A stretch of 64,000 nucleotides of DNA. Source: Niallia taxi (GTDB lineage: Bacteria; Bacillota; Bacilli; Bacillales; Cytobacillaceae). Shown piece after piece: positions 55,667 through 62,590 of the stretch (positions are counted from its first letter, which is position 1; each line of letters opens with the position of its first letter). Where the stretch lies: contig NZ_RZTZ01000001.1 of the NCBI RefSeq assembly GCF_004005475.1, positions 682,001 to 746,000 on the forward strand, in the 5' to 3' direction. The notes beneath the pieces were generated by a model that did not search any database, was not told the DNA's origin, and saw only the letters and a program-made list of their open reading frames with translations. Made by a program: the position numbers and the translations under genes.

Positions 55667-55798
55667 TTACATAATTTTCTTTCGTTTATCCACGATCATC
55701 TTAAAGCCACAGCCGCAAATGATGGAATGCTTCAGCCTTTGCATCGGCTGTTTGCAGACAGGGCAATCCTGCTGGACTTTTTGTTTATTTTTGTTCAC
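55667..55798 (-). CDS. Zinc-ribbon mini-protein overlapping the PerR-like gene
   Basis: 43 residues from GTG 55798, overlapping the end of the PerR-like gene by 14 bases in another frame. Two cysteine pairs, CPVC and CGCG, are about 15 residues apart, a treble-clef or ribbon-like spacing. A basic C-terminus (DKRKKIM) follows, and the stop is 7 bases before the strong terminator. No good ribosome site precedes the GTG, so translation would rely on coupling to the upstream gene. I do not recognise a family. It is probably real because the cysteine pattern is preserved outside the overlap. Confidence 0.55.
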   Translation of the reverse strand: MNKNKQKVQQDCPVCKQPMQRLKHSIICGCGFKMIVDKRKKIM

Positions 55799-56207
55799 AA
55801 TTGCTGCATGTTCCGTAGAACTGGAGGTTATGGGAACTAATGTCGAATTTTGAGATGGATTGGGCAAATACTTCAACCTCCTTTAGTGCTGGATACCAAA
55901 CATCTACCATTTCTCCGCATTCACTGCAGACAATATGATAGTGATCTTCTTTTTTCCATTCATACTTGCTTAAAGCTTCTCCAAACTGAATTTCCTTCAC
56001 TAATCCTAATTCACAAAATAAATTGATATTATTATAAACTGTGGTGATGCTTACAGAAGGCATGGATTCATTCAACAGCTGGTATAACTCTTCTACTGTC
56101 CAATGCTTGTTTCCTTTTGACAGAATATTTATTAGTTCGTGCCTTTGAGGTGTTAAGCGGATATTTTTCTCTTTTAATGTCTGTACTGCATTTTCGATAC
56201 TTAACAT
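55785..56207 (-). CDS. Fur-family regulator, PerR-like
   Basis: 140-residue metal-dependent repressor. The winged helix contains LTPQRHELINIL and SITTVYNNINLFCELGLVKE (residues 53-72). By alignment with B. subtilis PerR recalled from memory, the regulatory-site residues are His35, Glu83 (Asp85 in PerR), His89, His91 and Asp102. The structural zinc cysteines are C94-x2-C97 and the CSNC near the C-terminus. Overall pattern (HYHIVCSECGEMVD) is PerR rather than Fur or Zur. The aspartate-to-glutamate change at a peroxide-sensing ligand is unusual. AAAGGAGGATT precedes ATG 56207. A 12-bp inverted repeat is found upstream (56278-56308) and a PerR-box-like sequence further up (56398-56412). Confidence 0.88.
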   Translation of the reverse strand: MLSIENAVQTLKEKNIRLTPQRHELINILSKGNKHWTVEELYQLLNESMPSVSITTVYNNINLFCELGLVKEIQFGEALSKYEWKKEDHYHIVCSECGEMVDVWYPALKEVEVFAQSISKFDISSHNLQFYGTCSNCEQK

Positions 56208-56277
56208 ATAATCCTCCTTTGCTAAACGAAGCGATGGTAAAGTGAAAATCCGTCTATCCTAATGAGAAAAGACTGGA

Positions 56278-56308
56278 TTTTTAAGTAAACGCTTTCTTTA
56301 CTTAAAAA
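56278..56308. repeat. Perfect 12-bp inverted repeat upstream of PerR-like gene
   Basis: TTTTTAAGTAAA and TTTACTTAAAAA separated by CGCTTTC, centred about 86 bp upstream of the start at 56207. The symmetric arms and 7-base spacer would suit a dimeric repressor spanning about two helical turns; it could also be a hairpin in the leader. Confidence 0.65.
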
Positions 56309-56397
56309 TAAAGCATTTAAAACTATTTATGCCCTAACAAAAAATTCAATACTATATATTTAATTATATACATTTTTTTATTATAGTCAATTTTAAT

Positions 56398-56412
56398 TTA
56401 TAATAATTATTA
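56398..56412. promoter_or_regulatory. PerR-box-like sequence
   Basis: TTATAATAATTATTA matches 14 of 15 positions of the PerR box TTATAAT-N-ATTATAA. It lies 190 bp upstream of the PerR-like gene. The surroundings are very AT-rich, so chance cannot be excluded. Confidence 0.45.
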
Positions 56413-56418
56413 ATAAGA

Positions 56419-56450
56419 AAAAGACCAACCGGTTTAGCAGTTGGCCTTTT
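56419..56450 (-). terminator. Terminator of fabF
   Basis: Arms CCAAC / GTTGG extended by AAAAAG and CTTTT, with AAAGGCCAACTG leading and GTTGGTCTTTTTC closing on the minus strand. Confidence 0.75.
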
Positions 56451-56553
56451 ACATATTTTAACTATTAAATCAAGAGGTGTTAATTCCACTACAGTGGTTC
56501 AATGCGCCGAGCCGCTTTAAGTAGATAACAGCCTACTCTCACTCTTTAGCTAT

Positions 56554-57792
56554 TTATTGGTATTTCTTGAAAATAATCGTTGCGTTATGTCCACCGAAGC
56601 CTAATGAATTACTCATTGCTACGTTCACTTCTTGTTTTCTGTGCTGATTAACTACGTAGTCCAAATCACAATCTGGATCTGGTGTTTCGTAATTGATTGT
56701 TGGAGGAATGACACTGTCTTTAATTGACAGCACACTGAAAATTGCTTCCACTCCGCCTGCAGCTCCCAATAGATGTCCTGTCATTGATTTTGTTGAGCTG
56801 ATAGGCAATTTATAGGCATGGTCACCGAAAACTTCTTTAATTGCCATTGTTTCGAATTTGTCATTATAAGCTGTGCTTGTTCCATGTGCATTAAGGTAGG
56901 AAACATCCGCTGGATTTAAGCCTGCATCATTGATCGCCATTTTCATCGCACGTGCGCCGCCTTCTCCGCCTGGTGCCGGTGAAGTGATATGGTATGCGTC
57001 TCCTGTTGAGCCGTAACCGACGATTTCTGCATAGATTTTTGCTCCTCTAGCAAGAGCGTGCTCTAGTTCTTCCAATACGACAATACCTGCACCCTCACCT
57101 ATAACAAAGCCGTCACGATTTGCATCAAACGGTCTGCTTGCTGTTTTTGGATCTGGATTTGTTGAAAGTGCTGTATTTGCACAGAACCCAGCAACTGACA
57201 TTTTCGTAATTGGCGCTTCTGCACCTCCAGAAATCATTGCATCAGCATCACCGCGCTGAATGACTTTAAATGCATCTCCGATAGAGTTTGTACCAGTAGC
57301 ACAAGCTGTTACCGTACAAGAGTTTACCCCTCTAGCACCAAGCGTAATGGAAACTTGTCCTGTTGCCATATCTGGAATAAGCATTGGCACGAAGAACGGA
57401 CTAACACGCTTGTAGCCCCTCTTTTGGAAGATTTCATATTGATTTTCGAATGTTTCCATTCCACCGATTCCAGAACCAATCCAAACACCAATTCGTGCTG
57501 AGTTCTCATCCGTTATTTGCAAGTCTGCATCTTTTACAGCCATTAACGAAGCGGCCAGAGCATATTGCGTAAAGCGGTCCATCTTTCTTGCGTCTTTTTT
57601 ATCCATGAATTCTTCTGGATTGAAGTCAGTGATTTCAGCAGCTACTTTGGCAGGATATTCATCTGCATTAATTCTAGTAAGCGGCCCAACACCAGAAACT
57701 CCATTCACGATATTTTCCCATGTTTTTGCAGCATCATTACCAACCGGTGTTACTGCACCAATACCTGTAACGACTACTCTTCTATTACTCAT
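56554..57792 (-). CDS. fabF: Beta-ketoacyl-ACP synthase II
   Basis: 412-residue condensing enzyme that extends acyl-ACP with malonyl-ACP. The active-site cysteine lies in VTACATGTN near 163, and the catalytic histidines lie in [11 protein letters not shown] near 302 and GHLLGAAGG near 339. N-terminus [17 protein letters not shown] is typical. AAGGAGATTGT precedes ATG 57792. It is 60 bases downstream of fabH, forming the FapR-controlled fabH-fabF operon of Bacillus. Its temperature-adaptive product range cannot be inferred. Confidence 0.97.
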   Translation of the reverse strand: MSNRRVVVTGIGAVTPVGNDAAKTWENIVNGVSGVGPLTRINADEYPAKVAAEITDFNPEEFMDKKDARKMDRFTQYALAASLMAVKDADLQITDENSARIGVWIGSGIGGMETFENQYEIFQKRGYKRVSPFFVPMLIPDMATGQVSITLGARGVNSCTVTACATGTNSIGDAFKVIQRGDADAMISGGAEAPITKMSVAGFCANTALSTNPDPKTASRPFDANRDGFVIGEGAGIVVLEELEHALARGAKIYAEIVGYGSTGDAYHITSPAPGGEGGARAMKMAINDAGLNPADVSYLNAHGTSTAYNDKFETMAIKEVFGDHAYKLPISSTKSMTGHLLGAAGGVEAIFSVLSIKDSVIPPTINYETPDPDCDLDYVVNQHRKQEVNVAMSNSLGFGGHNATIIFKKYQ

Positions 57793-57852
57793 GTTTACAA
57801 TCTCCTTTGTTTAAACGTTCTTTTATAGGATATATATTTATTTTTAAAAGGA

Positions 57853-58791
57853 TTATTTACCCCAGCGAAGTGCGATTGCTCCCCATGTCAAACCGCCGCC
57901 GAAGCCTACCAGTACGATAACATCATCATCTTTGATTTTACCTGCTTCATACTCTTCCACAAGTGAGATCGGAATGGACGCAGCACTTGTATTACCGTAT
58001 TTATGGACTGTTTTTGACATTTTTTCTTCTGGAAGATTCAGACGCTGTCTGGATGCCTCCATAATTCTAATATTTGCTTGGTGCGGAATCAGGAAGTCAA
58101 CATCCTCTTTTGATAGACCAGCTTTAACTAATACATTCTCACTGCTTTCACCCATTTGACGAACAGCAAATTTGAAAACCTCTCTGCCATTCATTTGGAT
58201 AAAGTCTTCTTCATCCTGGAAAAGATGCTTGCCGCCAGAACCATCAGCGCCTAGTTCAAATGAAAGGATACCTCGTCCTTCTGAAACTTGTCCTAAAACA
58301 ACAGCTCCTCCACCATCACCAAAAAGCACTGCTGTATTGCGGTCTTCCCAGTTAGTTATCTTTGAAAGCTTTTCCACTCCAATAACAAGAGCATACTTAT
58401 ATGCACCGTTGTCGATGAACTGTTTAGCTGTAACCATGCCGTACATAAATCCGGCACATGCAGCACTTAAATCCATTGCTGCAGCTTTCACGCAGCCAAG
58501 GCGCTCTTGAAGCATACATGCTACTGTTGGAAACGGCTGATCTGGTGTAACTGTCGCCACCAAAATCAAGTCTATGTCCTCTGGGCTGATGTTTGCATTC
58601 TCAATCGCTTTTTTTGCTGCTTCATATGCTATATCAGAGGTATTTGTATTATCATCTGCAATTCTTCGTTCTTCAATGCCTGTACGTGTACGAATCCATT
58701 CATCATTCGTATCAACCATTTTCTCTAAATCAAAATTTGTCAGTATTTTTTCAGGCAGTGCACGACCAAGGCCAATAATTCCTGTACTCAA
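57853..58791 (-). CDS. fabH: Beta-ketoacyl-ACP synthase III
   Basis: 312-residue initiating condensing enzyme that joins acyl-CoA primers (often branched in Bacillus) to malonyl-ACP. The catalytic Cys lies in [12 protein letters not shown] near 112, His in IPHQANIRI near 238, and Asn in [12 protein letters not shown] near 268. N-terminus [20 protein letters not shown]. The start is TTG 58791, with AAAGGAGCTGA upstream. A FapR operator lies about 107-123 bases upstream. First gene of the fabH-fabF operon; corresponds to fabHA by context. Confidence 0.96.
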   Translation of the reverse strand: MSTGIIGLGRALPEKILTNFDLEKMVDTNDEWIRTRTGIEERRIADDNTNTSDIAYEAAKKAIENANISPEDIDLILVATVTPDQPFPTVACMLQERLGCVKAAAMDLSAACAGFMYGMVTAKQFIDNGAYKYALVIGVEKLSKITNWEDRNTAVLFGDGGGAVVLGQVSEGRGILSFELGADGSGGKHLFQDEEDFIQMNGREVFKFAVRQMGESSENVLVKAGLSKEDVDFLIPHQANIRIMEASRQRLNLPEEKMSKTVHKYGNTSAASIPISLVEEYEAGKIKDDDVIVLVGFGGGLTWGAIALRWGK

Positions 58792-58897
58792 AGCTGTCAG
58801 CTCCTTTAATATGTCCGATTATACTTTATTTGCTTGCCAAATGAAAAATGAAAGGCATTTTTATCTGCAATTGCATCTTATATATTATTATCAATTA

Positions 58898-58914
58898 TTA
58901 TGACTTGGTACTAA
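58898..58914. promoter_or_regulatory. FapR operator of fabH-fabF
   Basis: TTATGACTTGGTACTAA fits the FapR pattern TTAGTAC-YTGR-TACTAA with a conserved right arm and two differences in the left. It is the third such site in the window, again upstream of a fatty-acid gene. Confidence 0.78.
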
Positions 58915-59046
58915 TTTTAACAAATTTCTCCTATAGTATGCAACTTTTTTTCACTTTATAAGCGCCTGTCTTAACAACTTTTCTTTATTAAACATAAGAT
59001 AATTACAAAGCAGCTATAGATATGTCAATAAAGGGAGAGAACGGAA

Positions 59047-59403
59047 ATGGAAGATGATTTTCAAAACGAATTAGAAGAAAATAAAACTATTGAAAATTCC
59101 GAGGATGATTACTATTTTGATTTTATGCTTGGAAAAAAGGTATACAGGAAAAAACGGTCCGAAGGAATAGAGCAACGACGAGAAAGGAACAGAGGAGATT
59201 CCTGGATTTTAGGAAGCCGCAGCAGAGATAGTCACGAGGGAACTAAGGATAACAAAGAGGCAAGTGATGGAGTAATGCAATATCTGGACCAAATAGATAT
59301 GGACTTGGTTTTCAGCAATATAGACCTCTTTATGAATTCTGCTAATGAATTGAAACCATTAATAAAAAAAGTAAAGCCCATGTTCAAGAAGTGGCTGGAT
59401 TAA
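59047..59403 (+). CDS. Hypothetical protein
   Basis: 118 residues, unrecognised. It has an acidic N-terminus (MEDDFQNELEENKTIENSED), then a basic patch (KKVYRKKRSEGIEQRRERNR) and a C-terminal helix DLVFSNIDLFMNSANELKPL ending in a lysine-rich KKVKPMFKKWLD. The C-terminal part resembles the tail of small Bacillus proteins of the YqfQ/YppG kind, but this is only an impression. AAAGGGAGAG precedes the ATG. It is divergent from fabH and convergent with med, on the opposite strand from all neighbours. No signal peptide or membrane segment. Confidence 0.75.
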   Translation: MEDDFQNELEENKTIENSEDDYYFDFMLGKKVYRKKRSEGIEQRRERNRGDSWILGSRSRDSHEGTKDNKEASDGVMQYLDQIDMDLVFSNIDLFMNSANELKPLIKKVKPMFKKWLD

Positions 59404-59429
59404 ACCTTCAAAAGCAAGCTCCTGCTCAA

Positions 59430-59468
59430 AAAAGCTTGCATCTCCTTAAAAGTTATGTGCAAGCTTTT
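59430..59468. terminator. Bidirectional terminator
   Basis: Perfect 11-bp stem AAAAGCTTGCA / TGCAAGCTTTT around a 17-base loop, followed by TTG TTATTG; lies between convergent genes. Confidence 0.82.
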
Positions 59469-59470
59469 TG

Positions 59471-60436
59471 TTATTGTTTATTAGGGATCTTTCCTGTCTG
59501 TTTGTATTGCTTAATTTCTTGATTTATTTTCTCTATAAATGCCGCATCTATGCTAGGACTGAATTTTCCTAATGTGATAACATTTTCCTTCATACCATAA
59601 GAAATATTGCCAGGTTTCAGCTTCCCTTCATTAAAATCGCTGGCAAGAATGTCAAACATCTCAGAAACATCCTGGACAGTACTTGTCAAAACAGTCATTT
59701 TGCCAAGATCAGACTGATCTGAAACATATCCGATTGCATAGAGCCCTTTTGCCTTCACTTGTTCAATAATATCAACATTAAACCCATCTCCTGCAGGATA
59801 AATAATATCAGCTTCATTTGCTATTGCTGTATCTAGCAGCTTAAGTGCCTTCTCGCGATTATCCCAACTCTGCACAAAATCTGAAAGCACCTTAACGTTT
59901 TCGTTTTCATACATAGCGCCATCCTTGAACCCTTGAATTTCAGGCTGTGTATCAAAGGCAGCAATCACCGAAATTATGTTAGTCTTCGTCATATGGCCTG
60001 CAACCATTCCTCCAAAAAAGCCCATTGTATAACCATCAAAAGAGGCACTTGTCGTGTTTTCATTGTTAGCACTGCTATTAAAACTGATAAAATGAATATC
60101 AGGATATTTTTTGGACAAAGTATCAAAAAACTCCGCATACTCACTGCCATGTCCAAAAATTAGATTTACTCCCTTATGTTTAAATTCTTCGACCGCCCTT
60201 TCTGTTAGCGCGAGGGAGTCGACGTATTCTTTATAATATACATCAACATTATATTTCGATTGGATGTTTAATAGACCCTTATACCCTTTTGTGCCCCAAA
60301 CTTGGTCTGTAACAGTACCACTCACAAGCAAACCGACACTTTTCAATTGCCCCTTATTGTCTGCTTGTCCGCAGGAGGCAAGAAAGAAGGTGCTCAGCAC
60401 AATGAAAAAGGAGAGCATTAACTTCAATTTATTCAT
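59471..60436 (-). CDS. med: Med-type lipoprotein, positive regulator of comK
   Basis: 321-residue BMP-family (basic membrane protein) periplasmic-binding-type lipoprotein. The signal peptide ends FLASC with Cys22. The core KSVGLLVSGTVTDQVWGTKG and FGHGSEYAEFF, SFDGYTMGFFGGMVAG segments match Med, which stimulates comK expression in B. subtilis; the ligand is unknown. In B. subtilis med is followed by the small antisense-acting comZ gene; here the terminator starts directly after the stop, and no comZ is seen. Position beside yjaV and yjaU is conserved. Confidence 0.9.
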   Translation of the reverse strand: MNKLKLMLSFFIVLSTFFLASCGQADNKGQLKSVGLLVSGTVTDQVWGTKGYKGLLNIQSKYNVDVYYKEYVDSLALTERAVEEFKHKGVNLIFGHGSEYAEFFDTLSKKYPDIHFISFNSSANNENTTSASFDGYTMGFFGGMVAGHMTKTNIISVIAAFDTQPEIQGFKDGAMYENENVKVLSDFVQSWDNREKALKLLDTAIANEADIIYPAGDGFNVDIIEQVKAKGLYAIGYVSDQSDLGKMTVLTSTVQDVSEMFDILASDFNEGKLKPGNISYGMKENVITLGKFSPSIDAAFIEKINQEIKQYKQTGKIPNKQ

Positions 60437-60481
60437 CTGAAAGCCTTTCTTCGTTCATTTTTATACGAAACTATCATACTA

Positions 60482-61249
60482 CTACTTATACATCTTAATA
60501 TGTCTTCTTTGCATTTCCAAGTTTTCTGCGTTACTGTTTGTACTGGCTACACCATAAGATTGTAGCAATGGAGGAATCGCATAGCTCGGAATGTCGACTG
60601 CTAGCTCCCTTATCGCTTCCTGGCATTGCTGCCATTGATCCTTTAAGCCGCTTCTTAAAAAAATGTATCTTTCGCTGTTCTTTACGAGCAGCTCTTTTAC
60701 AGAAAGTATAGCATCTGCTACAAAAATCGCATCCTCCCTATATTCCTTTTCGCTTATTACTACCTCTTCATTGCCTTCAAGGAGCTGCGCAAACAAAAAC
60801 TCATTTGGCTGCCATGGTCCAAACAAGGTCGGAAAGTAAATGGCTCTGTAAGGCAAACCTTGCTGTTCCAATAGGGAGTATAAATTTTCTGCATGCTCTG
60901 CAAATTCTAAGATATTACCTAGAAAGATCAGTTCTTGGTTATGCCTTTTTAGCTGCTGTACAGTTTGTTCCTGCAGTACATCACTTTTGATACGTTCCAC
61001 AATTTGTTTGCTTTTTGATAAATCATAGCAATCGTATATAATTTTTCCACTTTCGAATGCAGTTTTGTCTTCCCAGCTTATTTCTTGGTAATTTGCATTC
61101 CGTCCTATCTCCAGCCTTTTATCCTCTATATCCTTGATTTCCACATTCGGATAAGATATTCCATAAACCGCTTCTCCTTCTTCCAATAGGGAACGGCAAA
61201 GATGAAACCCTATAAATTGGTATGTCCCGAAAATCACTGCATTTTCCAT
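60482..61249 (-). CDS. yjaV: YjaV-type NAD(P)-dependent epimerase-like protein
   Basis: 255 residues. The N-terminal Rossmann pattern is MENAVIFGTYQFIGFHLCRS, where the usual GxxGxxG is GTYQFIG, fitting an extended SDR-like fold; further on come YDCYDLSKSKQ and PYRAIYFPTLFGPWQPNEFL (residues about 137-156), resembling epimerase substrate loops. No obvious YxxxK catalytic pair, so it may be an NAD-binding non-enzyme. The start is ATG 61249, with GAGGAGGCTTCT; upstream extension of 16 codons is unsupported. Between med and yjaU, as in B. subtilis. Confidence 0.8.
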   Translation of the reverse strand: MENAVIFGTYQFIGFHLCRSLLEEGEAVYGISYPNVEIKDIEDKRLEIGRNANYQEISWEDKTAFESGKIIYDCYDLSKSKQIVERIKSDVLQEQTVQQLKRHNQELIFLGNILEFAEHAENLYSLLEQQGLPYRAIYFPTLFGPWQPNEFLFAQLLEGNEEVVISEKEYREDAIFVADAILSVKELLVKNSERYIFLRSGLKDQWQQCQEAIRELAVDIPSYAIPPLLQSYGVASTNSNAENLEMQRRHIKMYK

Positions 61250-61337
61250 TGAGAAGCCTCCTCGATGTTCAATATTGTATCTTATGCAGTTAAGCATCTG
61301 TTCATGATAAACACCAAATGTTCAGTAAAAGGAAAAA

Positions 61338-61367
61338 GAGGCCAAAGCTTTATTTCGCTTTAGCCTC
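61338..61367 (-). terminator. Terminator of yjaU
   Basis: Stem GAGGCCAAAGC / GCTTTAGCCTC (one mismatch) with TTTATTTC loop, followed on the minus strand by TTTTTCC. Confidence 0.75.
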
Positions 61368-61384
61368 CTCTAATGGCAAAAATT

Positions 61385-62125
61385 TTAGAGGTTTTTTTCA
61401 TATTGTTTGAAAAAGCGGATAATTTGTCTAGGAATAGCGCTCCTTTTCTCTGGGAGAACATAAGATACGAAGATTGGCAGTTGCTCTTGATCCCATTTTC
61501 TAGTTCTTTCCTTTAAAAGTTGGGATTGGTAATAAGACTTGCCATTATGGAGAATATGGATGATTTTGGATGGAGTTCCCGCTTCCTCTAGCTGATGCTC
61601 TTTCATTTCCTTGATGAAATCCGGTATGAACTTAGCGTTTTTGTCGTAGGCGGATGCAATTTCCTTGCAAAGCTTCTTAAAGAAAAATTTATGTTCCTTT
61701 TCTTCCTCAAGATGCTCGTTTAAGGACAGGATTGGATTAAATAACACAACGGAACGAATATTTTCTTTCATTTCCATCATGAGTTTTATTGCAACCAACG
61801 CTCCCATTCCTTCTGCAATCAAGTGAATCTTCGGATTGAGTATTTCTGAGCGAATCATATGCTCATACAGGCGTTTCGCCATCATGATAGATCTTTCACT
61901 TCCCCAATTCTTGCCGTAAAGATTAGAGTAAAAAATCGTATACCCTTCATTTCTCAATGAGTCGATAATTGATTTTTTGCCTTCATTTTGAACCCAAAAA
62001 CTATTATTAGCATCAACAAAATGTCTGTCATCACCAATGATTAAGATACCGAAACCGTTAGGCTGCTGTGTTGGATAATGTATCATATTCCATTCGGTAT
62101 CCAGTTGGAAGTTCCGGTTCTCCAT
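61385..62125 (-). CDS. yjaU: YjaU-type alpha/beta-hydrolase-fold protein lacking the nucleophile serine
   Basis: 246 residues with an alpha/beta-hydrolase layout: GFGILIIGDDRHFVD strand and oxyanion region, then the nucleophile elbow HLIAEGMGALVAIKLM and a RSVVLFNPIL strand. The usual G-x-S-x-G reads A-E-G-M-G at residues 104-108, so the nucleophile serine is glycine and the protein is unlikely to be a hydrolase of the normal type. A carrier, scaffold or sensor role is possible. The start is ATG 62125. Homologous gene yjaU stands in this position in B. subtilis. Confidence 0.82.
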   Translation of the reverse strand: MENRNFQLDTEWNMIHYPTQQPNGFGILIIGDDRHFVDANNSFWVQNEGKKSIIDSLRNEGYTIFYSNLYGKNWGSERSIMMAKRLYEHMIRSEILNPKIHLIAEGMGALVAIKLMMEMKENIRSVVLFNPILSLNEHLEEEKEHKFFFKKLCKEIASAYDKNAKFIPDFIKEMKEHQLEEAGTPSKIIHILHNGKSYYQSQLLKERTRKWDQEQLPIFVSYVLPEKRSAIPRQIIRFFKQYEKNL

Positions 62126-62344
62126 ATCTAAAAACTCCTTTTTAGTTATTTCTCTTACTAATGTATGACCAATCGAACAAAATGTAAGGGAGTTTGCCCA
62201 ATTTTTAATGTTTTAACTGATGCAGTTATTAGAATTCGCTTTCTTTTTGCCATGAAAGTAAAAAAAGGAGTGGATATATGATTTATTATTTTAGTCCTGT
62301 ATGATACTATTAGAACAGATTGAATATTAGTGTGAGGTGATTGT

Positions 62345-62536
62345 ATGCGGTATATTATTACGATTTTTTGGACATTCCTTTTAGCGCAAATGCTTACATA
62401 CGTTATTAGCTCTATGAACGGAACAACTTACAGCTTCTCAACGGGAGTTGTGTTAGCGGCTGTATTTTCTATCGTCATTTTCCTTTTGGCAGCTGTATTG
62501 CCAAACGAACCGAGTCATGAGGAAGGCTCTCACTAA
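62345..62536 (+). CDS. yjzD: YjzD-type small membrane protein (DUF2929)
   Basis: 63 residues with two membrane helices (RYIITIFWTFLLAQMLTYVI and VVLAAVFSIVIFLLAAVLP) and a charged tail (NEPSHEEGSH). This is the DUF2929 pattern of YjzD. A GTGAGGTGATTGT ribosome site precedes ATG 62345. It lies between yjaU and clpB in opposite orientation to both, as expected for YjzD. Function unknown. Confidence 0.88.
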   Translation: MRYIITIFWTFLLAQMLTYVISSMNGTTYSFSTGVVLAAVFSIVIFLLAAVLPNEPSHEEGSH

Positions 62537-62554
62537 TTATCAGTGAGTATTATG

Positions 62555-62579
62555 GGGTGAAAGCGTTAAGCTTTCACCC
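62555..62579. terminator. Terminator between yjzD and clpB
   Basis: Perfect stem GGGTGAAAGC / GCTTTCACCC with loop GTTAA, followed by TTTTTATTT. Confidence 0.92.
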
Positions 62580-62590
62580 TTTTTATTTGC

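Larger units (their letters stand above)
56208..56553 (-). other. Regulatory region upstream of the PerR-like gene
   Basis: 346 AT-rich bases holding the perfect inverted repeat at 56278-56308, a PerR-box-like sequence at 56398-56412 and the fabF terminator at 56419-56450. Bases 56451-56553 show nothing recognisable. Confidence 0.5.

Noticed and set aside
55566-55853. Plus-strand frames antisense to the PerR-like and zinc-ribbon genes
   Set aside because: They span the strong terminator at 55632-55660 and lack ribosome sites.
62278-62304. Eight-codon leader-peptide-like ORF after AAAAAAAGGAG upstream of yjzD
   Set aside because: It appears to lie upstream of, or within, the likely yjzD promoter (TATGATACTAT region), so it is probably not transcribed as a leader.
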